Below, one piece after another: positions 16,404 to 24,991 of a stretch of DNA of 64,000 nt. Every line of letters starts with the position of its first letter. Position 1 is the stretch's first letter. A model generated the notes under the pieces. It was not told where the DNA came from, did no database searches, and saw only the letters and a list, made by a program, of their open reading frames with translations. The translations under genes were made by a program, and so were the position numbers. The DNA comes from an uncultured Planctomycetaceae bacterium (GTDB taxonomy: Bacteria; Planctomycetota; Planctomycetia; Planctomycetales; Planctomycetaceae): assembly GCA_903896675.1 (NCBI GenBank), contig CAITYU010000422.1:1-64000 (forward strand), read 5' to 3'.

Positions 16404-16733
16404 ATGACTGACCATGCCTCCCATGAAACAACAGCAGCCACCTCGGATGCACCGCTGTTTTCTGCTGTGGAAGTTGAGCAGTTTTCGGCGGATGATGTGA
16501 CGGCTGGCAGCGCCATCGGAAAAATGCTGTCGGCCCTGTTCCTGTACACGGTCGTGGCGATGTCCATAGCCAGTTGGTGGACGTGGAGTTCCATCAACGC
16601 AGCTTCGACAGCGAAACTGCCTTCGGCTGCGGAAACCGCGATTCACGACCACGACCACCAGCAGCAGTCTGCGGCGGCCGTTGAAGCCGCTCCGGCGGAT
16701 ACAGTCCCGGCACCTGAGTCAAAGGCTCCGTGA
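16404..16733 (+). CDS. Small single-TM protein
   Basis: 109 residues from ATG 16404, which has a GGAGAA ribosome-binding site 7 nt upstream. A polar N-terminal region of 40 residues is followed by one membrane helix (about 41-62) and a polar tail containing HDHDH and Ala/Pro/Glu-rich sequence. No signal-peptide logic fits, so an N-in single-pass protein is likely. I do not recognise the family. It is convergent with the PIG-L gene, 40 bp apart. The good ribosome-binding site and the clear TM/tail layout support a real gene. Confidence 0.6.
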   Translation: MTDHASHETTAATSDAPLFSAVEVEQFSADDVTAGSAIGKMLSALFLYTVVAMSIASWWTWSSINAASTAKLPSAAETAIHDHDHQQQSAAAVEAAPADTVPAPESKAP

Positions 16734-16773
16734 TCAGGCAGGCGCGTTTTCGCCGCCAGCGTGGCGTTTCTGA

Positions 16774-17565
16774 TCAATTGCCGGTGCGGTGGACGCGTTT
16801 CTGAAGCAGGTCTGCCAGTGCATTGCTGGTCGGGTGCGGGTGCCCTTTATATTGGCGGAACCCTTCACCGCAGGGGAATCCGGCTTCCCTTCCGCGGGCT
16901 GTGCCCCAGCGTCGGCAGGCTTCCGTGTATTCGTCCATGCCGTGCTGTCGTCGTAACCATTCTCGCTGGCTGGCATGGCAGGACAAGGCAGCAATTTTGG
17001 TTTCCAGCTGTTCCGAGATGTTGATGATGAAGTCGGTGGGCTGGCGGTGACCGAAGTGGTCAGTACCTTCCACCGGATCCACAAAGTACAGCCAGGGAAT
17101 CTGTCTGGCGACGGGTGCCGGGTCCCATTGACCGGTGCGATAATTGGGCACTGAGGCGTTGAAGCAGGCGTCGCGGACGAGTGCACTGGTGATTTCGTGA
17201 TCGTGCATGTAGTCAACTGGAGGTGCTGTGAGGATGATATCGGGGGCTGTTTTGCGAAGGAATTCGGTCATGCGGCGACGGCTGTCGTTGTCGAAAACGA
17301 TGGACAGATCGCGGAATTCGAGGCAGGTGTAATCGGCTTCAAGGATTTTCGCGGCAGCTGCGGCTTCTGCGCGGCGAATACGGGCGATGTCTTCAGCGGA
17401 GTGTTCAGCGCTGCCACAGTCTCCGGGAGTCATGGTGGCGACGGAGATTCTGCAGCCGAGGCTTTTCAGTTGCAGCAGTGTGCCGGCGCACTGGAATTCG
17501 ATATCGTCCGGGTGTGCGTGGATGGCGAGCACGTGCGGTTGGGCGGGGAGTGATCGGTCTGACAT
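16774..17565 (-). CDS. PIG-L family deacetylase
   Basis: 263 residues of the LmbE/PIG-L zinc deacetylase family, which removes N-acetyl groups from GlcNAc-type sugars (for example BshB, MshB, PIG-L). The metal motif AIHAHPDDIEF gives H18 and D21 (start at ATG 17565), and the second motif is YMHDHEITSALVRDA. Further family landmarks are TMTPGDCGS and TAPPVDYM. The long frame to 17952 is antisense to the next gene and is not used. Function could be in thiol, glycolipid or natural-product metabolism; BshB1-like is possible, but no bshA or bshC is in view. Confidence 0.9.
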   Translation of the reverse strand: MSDRSLPAQPHVLAIHAHPDDIEFQCAGTLLQLKSLGCRISVATMTPGDCGSAEHSAEDIARIRRAEAAAAAKILEADYTCLEFRDLSIVFDNDSRRRMTEFLRKTAPDIILTAPPVDYMHDHEITSALVRDACFNASVPNYRTGQWDPAPVARQIPWLYFVDPVEGTDHFGHRQPTDFIINISEQLETKIAALSCHASQREWLRRQHGMDEYTEACRRWGTARGREAGFPCGEGFRQYKGHPHPTSNALADLLQKRVHRTGN

Positions 17566-17664
17566 CCGGGAACGTCCTGAGGCGGGGAGTGGAATCGGTG
17601 TTGTTGCCTGCTTTGCAGGTGTAGCGGATTTGGCGAGTGTTTTCCAGAGCGGGAGGATTAAGGG

Positions 17665-18027
17665 ATGACAGAGAGTCAGTCGGTGGAGCAGTTGTGTCAG
17701 GCGCGTTGTGTTCCGTGTGAAGGTGGTGTGCCGCGGATGACCGAGCAGGAGGCTCGGGAGCAGTTGCAGGCATTGCCGGACTGGGAGCTGGCTGCGGGGC
17801 CGGACCGCATACGTCGCTCGTGGCGAGTCAGGCATTTTCGGGCGGGGATGGAGTTCTTTCAGGCGATCACAGAACTTGCAGAAGCCCACGCACACCATCC
17901 TGATCTGCATCTGGTGGGTTACCGGAATGTGACGGTGGAGATCTGGACTCATGCAATTCAGGGACTGTCGCTGAATGACTTTATCCTGGCCGCGCAGATT
18001 GACCGTCTGCCGGTGAGGACTTCCTGA
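17665..18027 (+). CDS. 4a-hydroxytetrahydrobiopterin dehydratase
   Basis: 120 residues of the PCD/DCoH family, which dehydrates 4a-hydroxytetrahydropterin to quinonoid dihydropterin or recycles pterin cofactors. The core motif EAHAHHPDLHLVGYRNVTVE, followed by WTHAIQGLSLNDF, is unmistakable; both histidines after EAHA are present. The N-terminal QLCQARCVPCEGG is also typical of bacterial homologues. A phenylalanine hydroxylase gene is not visible, so the partner is unknown. In many bacteria lone PCD genes serve molybdopterin or C1-pterin related roles (inference). It is on the plus strand, 124 bp before the LarA-like gene. Confidence 0.95.
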   Translation: MTESQSVEQLCQARCVPCEGGVPRMTEQEAREQLQALPDWELAAGPDRIRRSWRVRHFRAGMEFFQAITELAEAHAHHPDLHLVGYRNVTVEIWTHAIQGLSLNDFILAAQIDRLPVRTS

Positions 18028-18151
18028 GTCCGTTTCTGTCAGGGCTCGACTTCGTGGCTGTGGTGTGGTGAAATTCGTGCAGCTGCCGGCGTTTGATGTC
18101 AGACGGGCAGGCTGTATTTGAAACAGAGCCGCAAGTGATCAGGGGATTTCT

Positions 18152-19420
18152 GTGCCGCAGTTGCCTCGAATGTGCGACGTACTTCAGCACTTCAGCTCGC
18201 CTGAACTTTTGGATATTCCAGCTGCCGTTGAGCAGCAGTTGCAGGGGTTGCGGCTGCAGCATCAGGTGCGTGCCGGTCAGACGGTGGCAATCACGGCAGG
18301 CAGTCGCGGGATTGCAAACATCGCGGTGATTCTGAAGGGCATTGCGGATCACTTTCGGGCTCTGGGTGCCACTCCGTTTCTGGTTCCGGCCATGGGCAGT
18401 CATGGTGGCGGAACAGCGGACGGTCAGGTGAAGATGCTGGCCAGTCTGGGTGTCACGGAGGCCAGTGTCGGGGCGCCGATTCGGGCCACCATGGAGACTG
18501 TGGTGGTGGCTCAGACCAGCACTGGCATGCCAGTTCACTTTGATCGATATGCGGCTGAGGCGGATCATGTGTTTGTGGTGAACCGAGTGAAGCCGCATAC
18601 TCGTTTTGTCGGGCCTGTCGAATCCGGTCTGCACAAGATGATGCTGATCGGGCTGGGGAAGCATGCGGGAGCGAAGGTGTATCATGCCGGGATTCTGACG
18701 ATGAGTTTTCCGGAGATTATTGAGCAGGTGGCTGAGCAGGTCCTGCGGGTCTGTCGTGTCTGCGGGGGCATGGCGATTCTGGAAAACTCAGAGGACAGAA
18801 CGGCTCTTGTGGAAGCGGTGCGTCCTGAGGACTTTGGCCGCCGCGAACCTGAACTGCTGTCACAGGCGAACGACTGGCTTCCGCGGCTGCCATTTGCGGA
18901 TGTGGACCTGCTGATTGTTGACCGGATCGGGAAGAACATCAGCGGTGTGGGCATGGATGCGAATGTGATAGGTCGCAAATTCAACGACCATGCAGCGACG
19001 GCGCAGGACAGTGTTCGCTGTCGGAGGATTTTTGTGCGTGGCCTCACCCCGGAAACTTATGGCAATGGCACGGGTATTGGCCTTGCCGAATTCACGACTC
19101 GCAGGGTGGTCGAACAGATCGATCCCATCGTGACTCGAGTGAACTGTATCACCGGAAATCATCCGGAAGCGGCAATGATTCCGATCACATTTGAGACGGA
19201 CCGGGAAGCAGTTGAGGCGGCCCTGACGACGATCGGTATGATTGCTCCGCAGAATGCTCGGGTGATTCAGATTTCGAACACGCTGCATTTGTCGCGTGTG
19301 CGGGTTTCAGAGGCATATTTTGAGGACGTTCGAGGCAGCAATCGACTGCAACTGGATGGACAGCCTTATGAATTTCCACTGGATGCAGCGGGCTGGCTGA
19401 GCGATGTTGAGCAGCACTGA
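18152..19420 (+). CDS. LarA-like (DUF2088) lactate racemase domain protein
   Basis: 422 residues. The N-terminal DUF2088/LarA-like half has VAITAGSRGIANI, PAMGSHGGGTADGQ, VNRVKPHTRF and then ESGLHKMMLIGLGKHAGA, which looks like the PH...K region that holds the nickel-pincer cofactor in LarA. The spacing is H+13 to Lys here against H+10 in LarA, so activity as a lactate racemase is doubtful. The C-terminal half (DRIGKNISGVGMD) is the family's second domain. The GTG start at 18152 has AGGGGA 5 nt upstream; an ATG at 18170 is the alternative. No larB, larC or larE is nearby. It overlaps the next gene by 17 bp. Confidence 0.82.
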   Translation: MPQLPRMCDVLQHFSSPELLDIPAAVEQQLQGLRLQHQVRAGQTVAITAGSRGIANIAVILKGIADHFRALGATPFLVPAMGSHGGGTADGQVKMLASLGVTEASVGAPIRATMETVVVAQTSTGMPVHFDRYAAEADHVFVVNRVKPHTRFVGPVESGLHKMMLIGLGKHAGAKVYHAGILTMSFPEIIEQVAEQVLRVCRVCGGMAILENSEDRTALVEAVRPEDFGRREPELLSQANDWLPRLPFADVDLLIVDRIGKNISGVGMDANVIGRKFNDHAATAQDSVRCRRIFVRGLTPETYGNGTGIGLAEFTTRRVVEQIDPIVTRVNCITGNHPEAAMIPITFETDREAVEAALTTIGMIAPQNARVIQISNTLHLSRVRVSEAYFEDVRGSNRLQLDGQPYEFPLDAAGWLSDVEQH

Positions 19421-21341
19421 GAATTCCAGCAGAGGCGTGCGGTATCTGCTGCTGATACCGCCGATGACGCAGTTGAATACCCCGTACCCCAGTACTGCGT
19501 ATCTGACTGGTTTCCTGCGCAGTCAGGGTTTATCGGCTGTGCAGGAAGATCTGGCACTGGCACTGGTGCTGCGATTGCTGAGTGCTGACGGTTTGCGGAG
19601 GATTGCCGGCCTCGCTGCAGGTGACGCAACCGCGAGGCAGCGACCGGCTACGACGGCATTTCTGAGTCAGCTCGAAGATTACATTTCCACCATCGATCGG
19701 GTGATCAGTTTCCTGCAGGGGCGTGACAGCACTTTGGCGCATCGCATTGCAGCCCGTGCGCTGCTGCCTGAGGGGCCGCGTTTTGCGTCGCTGGATGTGT
19801 TTGAGGGGGATGAAGAATCGGGCGAGGATTCTCTGGCGTGGGCATTTGGAGCTCTGGGGGTGCAGGACCGAGCCCGTCATCTGTGCACGCTGTATCTGAG
19901 TGATCTGGCTGATGTAATTCGGGAGTCGATTGACGAACGGTTTGAATTTGTACGCTATGCCGAGTCACTGGCAGCCAGTCAGCCGTCATTTGATCAACTG
20001 GCACACGCTCTGCAGTCTCCGACAACCCTGCTGGATGACATGCTGCAGGAACTGACGGAGGCATCCATGCAGCGACATCAGCCGCAGGTTGTCCTGTTGA
20101 CTGTCCCGTTTCCGGGCACCGTGTATGCGTCTTTCCGAATTGCTCAGACCATACGTCAACGTTATCCGCAGGCTGTATTGGTGCTGGGTGGCGGCTATGT
20201 GAACACAGAGCTGCGTGAACTGTGTGAGCCGCGAGTATTCGACTATTTTGATTTTGTGATGCTGGATGCCGGCGAAAGGCCGCTGCTGGCGCTGGATCAG
20301 CATTTGCGAGGTCAGCGGAGTCGTGAGCAGTTGTCTCGGGCATACTTTCGAGATGCGGAATCGGGTGAAGTGCGGTATGTGCAGGGTGTGGAACCGGACG
20401 TGCCGTTTGCCCATACCGGGACTCCGACATGGGATGGTCTGCCACTGCCGGACTATCTGTCGACTCTGGATATGCTGAATCCGATGCATCGGCTTTGGTC
20501 GGACGGGCGCTGGAATAAGCTGACAGTAGCGCATGGTTGTTACTGGAAGAAGTGCAGTTTCTGTGATGTGACGCTGGACTACATCTCCCGTTATGACGCC
20601 CCGGCCGCGCGGGTACTGGCGGACCGGATCGAGGCGATTGTAGCGGAAACGGGACAGACCGGATTTCATTTTGTTGATGAAGCTGCGCCGCCAAAGGGAC
20701 TGAGGGCTCTGGCGGAGGAAATTCTGTCGAGGGGTTTAAGGATTTCGTGGTGGGGCAACATTCGCTTTGAAAAGTCATTTACTCCGGAGCTTTGTCAGTT
20801 GCTGGCGGACAGTGGCTGCATAGCCGTTTCCGGTGGACTGGAGGTGGCTTCGGACCGACTGTTGGCGCTGATGGAAAAAGGAGTTTCCGTATCTCAGGTC
20901 GCGCGTGTGACCCGTGGCTTCAGTGATGCCGGTATTCTGGTGCACGCTTACCTGATGTACGGCTTTCCGACTCAGACAGTCCAGGAAACCGTGGATGCTC
21001 TGGAGTACGTCCGCCAGTTGTTCGAGGAGGGCTGTATTCACAGCGGATTTTTCCATCGGTTTACATGTACGGTGCATTCACCGGTGGGGCTGCACCCTGA
21101 GCGTTACGGGGTTGTGCTGAAGCCGCTGCCGGCGGGGACATTTGCGAAGAACGATGTGCAGTTCATCGATCCGACAGGCGTCGATCATGACACGCTTGGG
21201 CAATCACTGTCGAAGGCGATTTACAACTTCATGCACGGTGTGGGGCTGGATGCGGACATTCGCAGCTGGTTCCGGCAGAAGGTTCCGCGAGCAACGGTGC
21301 CTCGGAATTTCATTGTCAAGGCGCTGCAGGCCAGCCGCTGA
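19404..21341 (+). CDS. B12-binding radical SAM protein
   Basis: 645 residues. An N-terminal cobalamin-binding-like region (LLIPPMTQLNTPYPS, then VVLLTVPFPGTVYASFRIA and VLGGGYVNTEL, DFVMLDAGERPLLAL) precedes the radical SAM core. The Fe-S cysteines are C379, C384 and C387 in GCYWKKCSFC, a C-x4-C-x2-C spacing found in several B12-radical SAM groups instead of the standard C-x3-C-x2-C. Later motifs are FVDEAAPPKGL, WWGNIRFEKSF and GFPTQTVQETVDAL. It probably catalyses radical methylation or a rearrangement; the substrate is unknown. The start codon lies inside the 3' end of the LarA-like gene, so the two are translated together. Confidence 0.88.
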   Translation: MLSSTENSSRGVRYLLLIPPMTQLNTPYPSTAYLTGFLRSQGLSAVQEDLALALVLRLLSADGLRRIAGLAAGDATARQRPATTAFLSQLEDYISTIDRVISFLQGRDSTLAHRIAARALLPEGPRFASLDVFEGDEESGEDSLAWAFGALGVQDRARHLCTLYLSDLADVIRESIDERFEFVRYAESLAASQPSFDQLAHALQSPTTLLDDMLQELTEASMQRHQPQVVLLTVPFPGTVYASFRIAQTIRQRYPQAVLVLGGGYVNTELRELCEPRVFDYFDFVMLDAGERPLLALDQHLRGQRSREQLSRAYFRDAESGEVRYVQGVEPDVPFAHTGTPTWDGLPLPDYLSTLDMLNPMHRLWSDGRWNKLTVAHGCYWKKCSFCDVTLDYISRYDAPAARVLADRIEAIVAETGQTGFHFVDEAAPPKGLRALAEEILSRGLRISWWGNIRFEKSFTPELCQLLADSGCIAVSGGLEVASDRLLALMEKGVSVSQVARVTRGFSDAGILVHAYLMYGFPTQTVQETVDALEYVRQLFEEGCIHSGFFHRFTCTVHSPVGLHPERYGVVLKPLPAGTFAKNDVQFIDPTGVDHDTLGQSLSKAIYNFMHGVGLDADIRSWFRQKVPRATVPRNFIVKALQASR

Positions 21342-21368
21342 GACGTCCTTGCGGCCCCGGACGGCAGG

Positions 21369-23267
21369 CTACCGGTTGGATTCATGACTCCGAGTTGATG
21401 GTGGAACTGCTCGATAGGTCAATTCCGGATCCGTCGGATTATCCGGGTTCGATGACTGTATCCTGCCCGCGTCGACCAGAGGCCTGATGTAGGTTCGGCG
21501 AACGTAGTCGACAGCCCTCGTAAGGTGTGTGGCCAGCTCCGATGTTGACATCTCCCTAACTGTCAACAATTCCACTACAAGATTGAGGATTTCTGCTTTG
21601 TCACCCTTTTTGCCCTGAGCGACAATCCGTTCCACCAGATCACTCGGTAGCTCCTGCTTTTTGGTATCGAGCTCCTGCTTTTTGGTATCGAGCTCCTGCT
21701 TTTTGGTGTCGAGCTCCTGCTTTTGGGGGTCAGGCACCGGTGAATTGACTGTGTTCGCTGTGCCGGGAGGCCAGTTCTCCAGCGCGCGATCGGTAGGCTC
21801 ATAGTAGGTCGCTGGACCACTGCCTTTCTTTTCCAACAGTCCGAAGTCACATAGTTTTCGTAAGTGCTTACTGGCTGCCAGAGTGTCTATCTCACGATTG
21901 ATGGTTCGGTAGGTGGAATTGTCGATAGCCCCCAGTTCGAGAGCGGAAATCATGGCCTTCATTTCGTCCTCTGTCAGGCTGTTCTGATCAAAGGATTTCA
22001 GCCAGGCGAGGTCATCCTGACTAAGGAAATGATGGAACAGCAGCATCGCCATAAAGCTGTTCCCGGTTCGGTCAGACTGCAGGACCGGGGACGACAGGCC
22101 CTGTTCATCCATCAGCTCGCGCATCACTCGGATGCCACTGCCTTTTGTTTCGGCAAAGTTGACGTCGTGAAGTACAGCGGCAATTTTGGGATTGCGTGTT
22201 TCGGAACCCGGTTGACCAGGTCGCTCGTCTGCCTTGAGGGAATAGCCGGGGTTTCGTACTTCAAGGCGATTGCTGTAGCGGATGATCTGGATTGACCCAT
22301 GAACTCGGTAGTCGCGATGCATCACGGCATTGGCCACGACTTCGCGAATCACTCGGTCCGGGAGCAATGGGATCTCGCGTCCCTGGACTTCTCCCGCCGG
22401 AAGAGAAAAAGCTTTCGGCAGGTCATCGACAATGGCTGATCGCACCCGTTGGAATGCTCGTAACAGAGGCGCCCGAATTTCAACCGTATCAAATCTGCGA
22501 TCCGGATCCTTGACCCATTGCAGCCCGGGCACACGAATGCTGTCAATCCGCAGCATGGGAAACAATCGCCTAAGAGCTCTGGAACTGCCAAACAGAAGTA
22601 TGCCGGCAACGGTTGGTATCAGATTCCCGTCAATTCGTTTTGCAGCACCCAGTGCTTCCAGAAGTTCTTCGCGATTCCATGTCAGTTCTTCTGCCTGCGG
22701 ATGCACTTCCCTGCGAAGCTGGCAGTACAATTCAATTGCCTCATCATCGAAATCGGCGACGGTAGCGTCCCCGATGACCTGCTCGTCATAAGTCTCACCG
22801 CGACGATTCTGGTAGAAGATGATCAGATCATCTTCGGTACACCGCTGATCGGTCGAGCCAATCCGTCTGCGAGCAGCCTTTGGCAGCGTTTGATTTTTGA
22901 AGTAGACGGGCTTTTCATGTATTCCGGCCTCGGGAACAAACACCGTGATCAGTGTCTTTTCTCCGAGCCTTTCTGCCACGATTTTTGGCCGCACCGGGAC
23001 GTTGAAAACAGATGCGCACTGGGAGGCAATTTCCTGCTGCAGTTTGTCCGGATCGTGAACGCCGACAGCCTCGTACACAGGCCATTGTGAATTTGAGGAA
23101 GCAGCCACCCCCAGCAGAATCCAGCCGCCACCAGGCTGCGGTTCATTTGCGAACGCGCATACAGTTTCCAGCAGTGATGTTCCCACGTCGGCTGCCGTCT
23201 TCGCATCAATCCGCAAATGCTCGTCCAGCGTATTCTGCTCCAGCAACAATTCCTGAGCCGTTTTCAT
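21369..23267 (-). CDS. AlbA_2 / HATPase ATP-binding protein with heptapeptide repeats
   Basis: 632 residues. The N-terminal part (about 15-135) is an AlbA_2 (Schlafen-AlbA type) nucleic-acid-binding domain (LLETVCAFANEPQPGGGWILLGV, split motif). The middle (about 290-400) is the HATPase_c_4 module of RecG-like regulators: REVVANAVMHRDY, RLEVRNPG, TKGSGIRVMRELM. The C-terminal region has winged-helix-like sequence (KGDKAEILNLVVELL, STSELATHL). Between them lie KKQELDT repeats from 21-bp DNA repeats at 21651-21731. Such proteins are annotated as transcriptional regulators or helicase-like; no helicase motifs are present. The ATG overlaps a preceding TGA (ATGA), suggesting a lost upstream partner gene. 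It may be an accessory gene. Confidence 0.85.
   Translation of the reverse strand: MKTAQELLLEQNTLDEHLRIDAKTAADVGTSLLETVCAFANEPQPGGGWILLGVAASSNSQWPVYEAVGVHDPDKLQQEIASQCASVFNVPVRPKIVAERLGEKTLITVFVPEAGIHEKPVYFKNQTLPKAARRRIGSTDQRCTEDDLIIFYQNRRGETYDEQVIGDATVADFDDEAIELYCQLRREVHPQAEELTWNREELLEALGAAKRIDGNLIPTVAGILLFGSSRALRRLFPMLRIDSIRVPGLQWVKDPDRRFDTVEIRAPLLRAFQRVRSAIVDDLPKAFSLPAGEVQGREIPLLPDRVIREVVANAVMHRDYRVHGSIQIIRYSNRLEVRNPGYSLKADERPGQPGSETRNPKIAAVLHDVNFAETKGSGIRVMRELMDEQGLSSPVLQSDRTGNSFMAMLLFHHFLSQDDLAWLKSFDQNSLTEDEMKAMISALELGAIDNSTYRTINREIDTLAASKHLRKLCDFGLLEKKGSGPATYYEPTDRALENWPPGTANTVNSPVPDPQKQELDTKKQELDTKKQELDTKKQELPSDLVERIVAQGKKGDKAEILNLVVELLTVREMSTSELATHLTRAVDYVRRTYIRPLVDAGRIQSSNPDNPTDPELTYRAVPPSTRSHESNR
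21651..21731 (-). repeat. In-frame 21-bp tandem repeat
   Basis: Three full 21-bp units (21651-21671, 21672-21692, 21693-21713) and a partial fourth lie inside the ATP-binding protein gene. The first two units are identical; the third differs by one base (A to G). Each encodes KKQELDT, so unit number can change without a frameshift, varying the length of a charged linker between the ATPase-like and C-terminal parts. Confidence 0.95.
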
Positions 23268-23368
23268 TCGGCCTTCCTCAACGGAGCATTCTGCGGAGTT
23301 GTTATGGCATCGATGTGCTGGAAAACCTCATCCCAGTCACCGCGCAGGATGCAGTTGCAGACGATCCG
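23264..23368 (-). pseudogene. Possible 3' remnant of a gene coupled to the AlbA_2 gene
   Basis: On the minus strand a frame ending with TGA at 23264-23266 overlaps the ATG of the ATP-binding protein (ATGA). It reads about 34 residues with good protein character (CILRGDWDEVFQHIDAI, then TTPQNAPLRKAE). It has no ATG, GTG or TTG start after the preceding in-frame TAG (23369-23371), and the same frame is again open upstream to about 23587. This looks like the tail of a degraded upstream partner. Chance is not excluded. Confidence 0.3.
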
Positions 23369-23676
23369 CTATTGACTGCAAAAATTCAGGGGATTTGTGT
23401 TGATTCTGGTTATGTGATCACCAGATGGTCGGATGTTCGAATTGCGGTCGCGGCAGTGTCGTACGAGGCACTCAGGACGCCTCGCGTTCCGGATGTGGGC
23501 TTCTTTTACAGCTCGCCATGTTTTCTGTATTCCGGATGTCCTGAGTCGATGATCGAAATGTCGAGCCGAGTGCCGGACGTGTGGATGTCAACCGGGCGGT
23601 TGCATTGCCGCACTGGCACTGTCAGAATTGGTCGTGCGTGTTTATCTGCTCTGCTTTCTGCCCGGGAGATCCGATC
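23268..23676. other. Divergent intergenic region with possible gene remnant
   Basis: 409 bases between the AlbA_2-type gene and the Gfo/Idh/MocA gene. The left 100 bases overlap the possible minus-strand remnant. The remaining part must hold the promoter of the oxidoreductase gene. The long plus-strand frame across it (from 23012) is antisense to the ATP-binding gene and is not credible. Confidence 0.45.
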
Positions 23677-24978
23677 ATGGTGCGTTCATCCGGACGTCGT
23701 CACTTTCTGAAGTCTGCCGCTTTTGCCTGCACGGCGGCCACATTTTCCCGCAGCAGTTACGCTCGGATTGCGGGTGCGAATGAGCGGCTGAAGATCGGTG
23801 CGATTGGTGTTGGTGGGCGCGGGGCTGGTGATCTGGATGCAGTCAGCTCGGAAAACATCACGGCACTGTGTGACGTGGATGCCGATCGACTGGGTGCTGC
23901 CGCCACTCGCCACCCGCAGGCAAAGAAGTATGCGGACTATCGGCAGCTGCTGGAGCAGACCGATCTGGAGGCCGTGGTCGTGGCAACTCCCGACCATCAT
24001 CATGCTCCGGCCACCGTTCGTGCACTGCGTCGTGGTCTGCATGTATACTGTGAAAAGCCTCTGACGCACACCGTTGAGGAGGCTCGACTGATTTCCGCGC
24101 TGACGCGTGAAAAGAAAGTCGCCACGCAAATGGGAACTCAGAATCATGAGCATCCAGGTTATCTGCGGCTGGTGGAGCTGTTGCAGTCAGGGGCCATCGG
24201 TGATGTACAGGAGGTGCACGTGATTACCGACCGGCCGGGGAAATGGTGGCCGCAGGGTATGGATCGTCCCACAGAAACTGCGGCCGTCCCGGGTGCGCTC
24301 AACTGGGATCTGTGGCTGGGTCCTGCGGCCGAACGTCCATACCACCCGGCCTACGTGCCGTTCAAGTGGCGTGGCTGGTGGGATTTCGGCTGCGGAGCGG
24401 TGGGAGACATGGCCATCCATCTCGCTGATCCCGCATTCTGGGCACTGCGACTGGGGGGACGTGTGAAGGTGACATCGCGAGGTCCTGCACCGTCACTGTG
24501 GAGTGCTCCGGCATGGATGGAAACAAAGTTTGAATTCGGACAGCGTGGTGATCTGCCGCCGGTCACCCTTTACTGGTACGAGGGTGAGACGAAGCCGAAG
24601 CCGGAGATTGCAGCCGAGCTGCCGATGAACGGATCACTCTTCATCGGCAGCAAAGGTCGGATCGCAATTGCTCATGATGGTTTTCCGAAACTGCTGCCAG
24701 AGGCTCAGTTTGCAGACTTTAAGGCACCCGCACCGTCGCTGCCGGAATCTCCGGGACATCATCGGCAGTGGCTGGATGCCTGTCGCACGGGGGCCCGGAC
24801 CGGCAGTGCCTTTGCTTATGCGGCTCCATTTACGGAAATTGTGCTGCTGGCGAATGTGGCCTATCGTTCCGGTCAGACGATTGAATTTGACCAGGAGACG
24901 GGCCGTATTCTGAATGCCCCCGCTGCGGAAAAATATCTGTCGAGGGAGTACCGTCGGGGCTGGGAGATTACGGGCTGA
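23677..24978 (+). CDS. Tat-exported Gfo/Idh/MocA family oxidoreductase
   Basis: 433 residues. The N-terminus SSGRRHFLKSAAFACTAA is a twin-arginine signal (R7-R8), so the folded enzyme should be exported. The Rossmann domain starts LKIGAIGVGGRGAGDL and contains CDVDADRLGAAA. The motif CEKPLTHTVEEA carries the family's EKP lysine, and GTQNHEHPG and WGNxDxGCGAVGDMAxHL-like sequence (GWWDFGCGAVGDMAIH) follow. These enzymes use tightly bound NAD(P) to oxidise sugars or related polyols; exported members are very abundant in planctomycetes. A GGGAGAT ribosome-binding site lies about 7 nt before the ATG. It is convergent with the aminotransferase gene, 13 bp apart. Confidence 0.94.
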   Translation: MVRSSGRRHFLKSAAFACTAATFSRSSYARIAGANERLKIGAIGVGGRGAGDLDAVSSENITALCDVDADRLGAAATRHPQAKKYADYRQLLEQTDLEAVVVATPDHHHAPATVRALRRGLHVYCEKPLTHTVEEARLISALTREKKVATQMGTQNHEHPGYLRLVELLQSGAIGDVQEVHVITDRPGKWWPQGMDRPTETAAVPGALNWDLWLGPAAERPYHPAYVPFKWRGWWDFGCGAVGDMAIHLADPAFWALRLGGRVKVTSRGPAPSLWSAPAWMETKFEFGQRGDLPPVTLYWYEGETKPKPEIAAELPMNGSLFIGSKGRIAIAHDGFPKLLPEAQFADFKAPAPSLPESPGHHRQWLDACRTGARTGSAFAYAAPFTEIVLLANVAYRSGQTIEFDQETGRILNAPAAEKYLSREYRRGWEITG

Positions 24979-24991
24979 CAGCGGACCTGCG

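Noticed and set aside
18152..19420. Complete lactate racemase (larA) operon
   Set aside because: LarB, LarC and LarE genes are missing and the cofactor lysine spacing differs, so only the LarA-like domain is claimed.
21369..23267. RecG helicase or a defence island
   Set aside because: The gene lacks helicase motifs and Walker A; recG itself is at 55333-57444. No nuclease, toxin, or other defence gene is adjacent.
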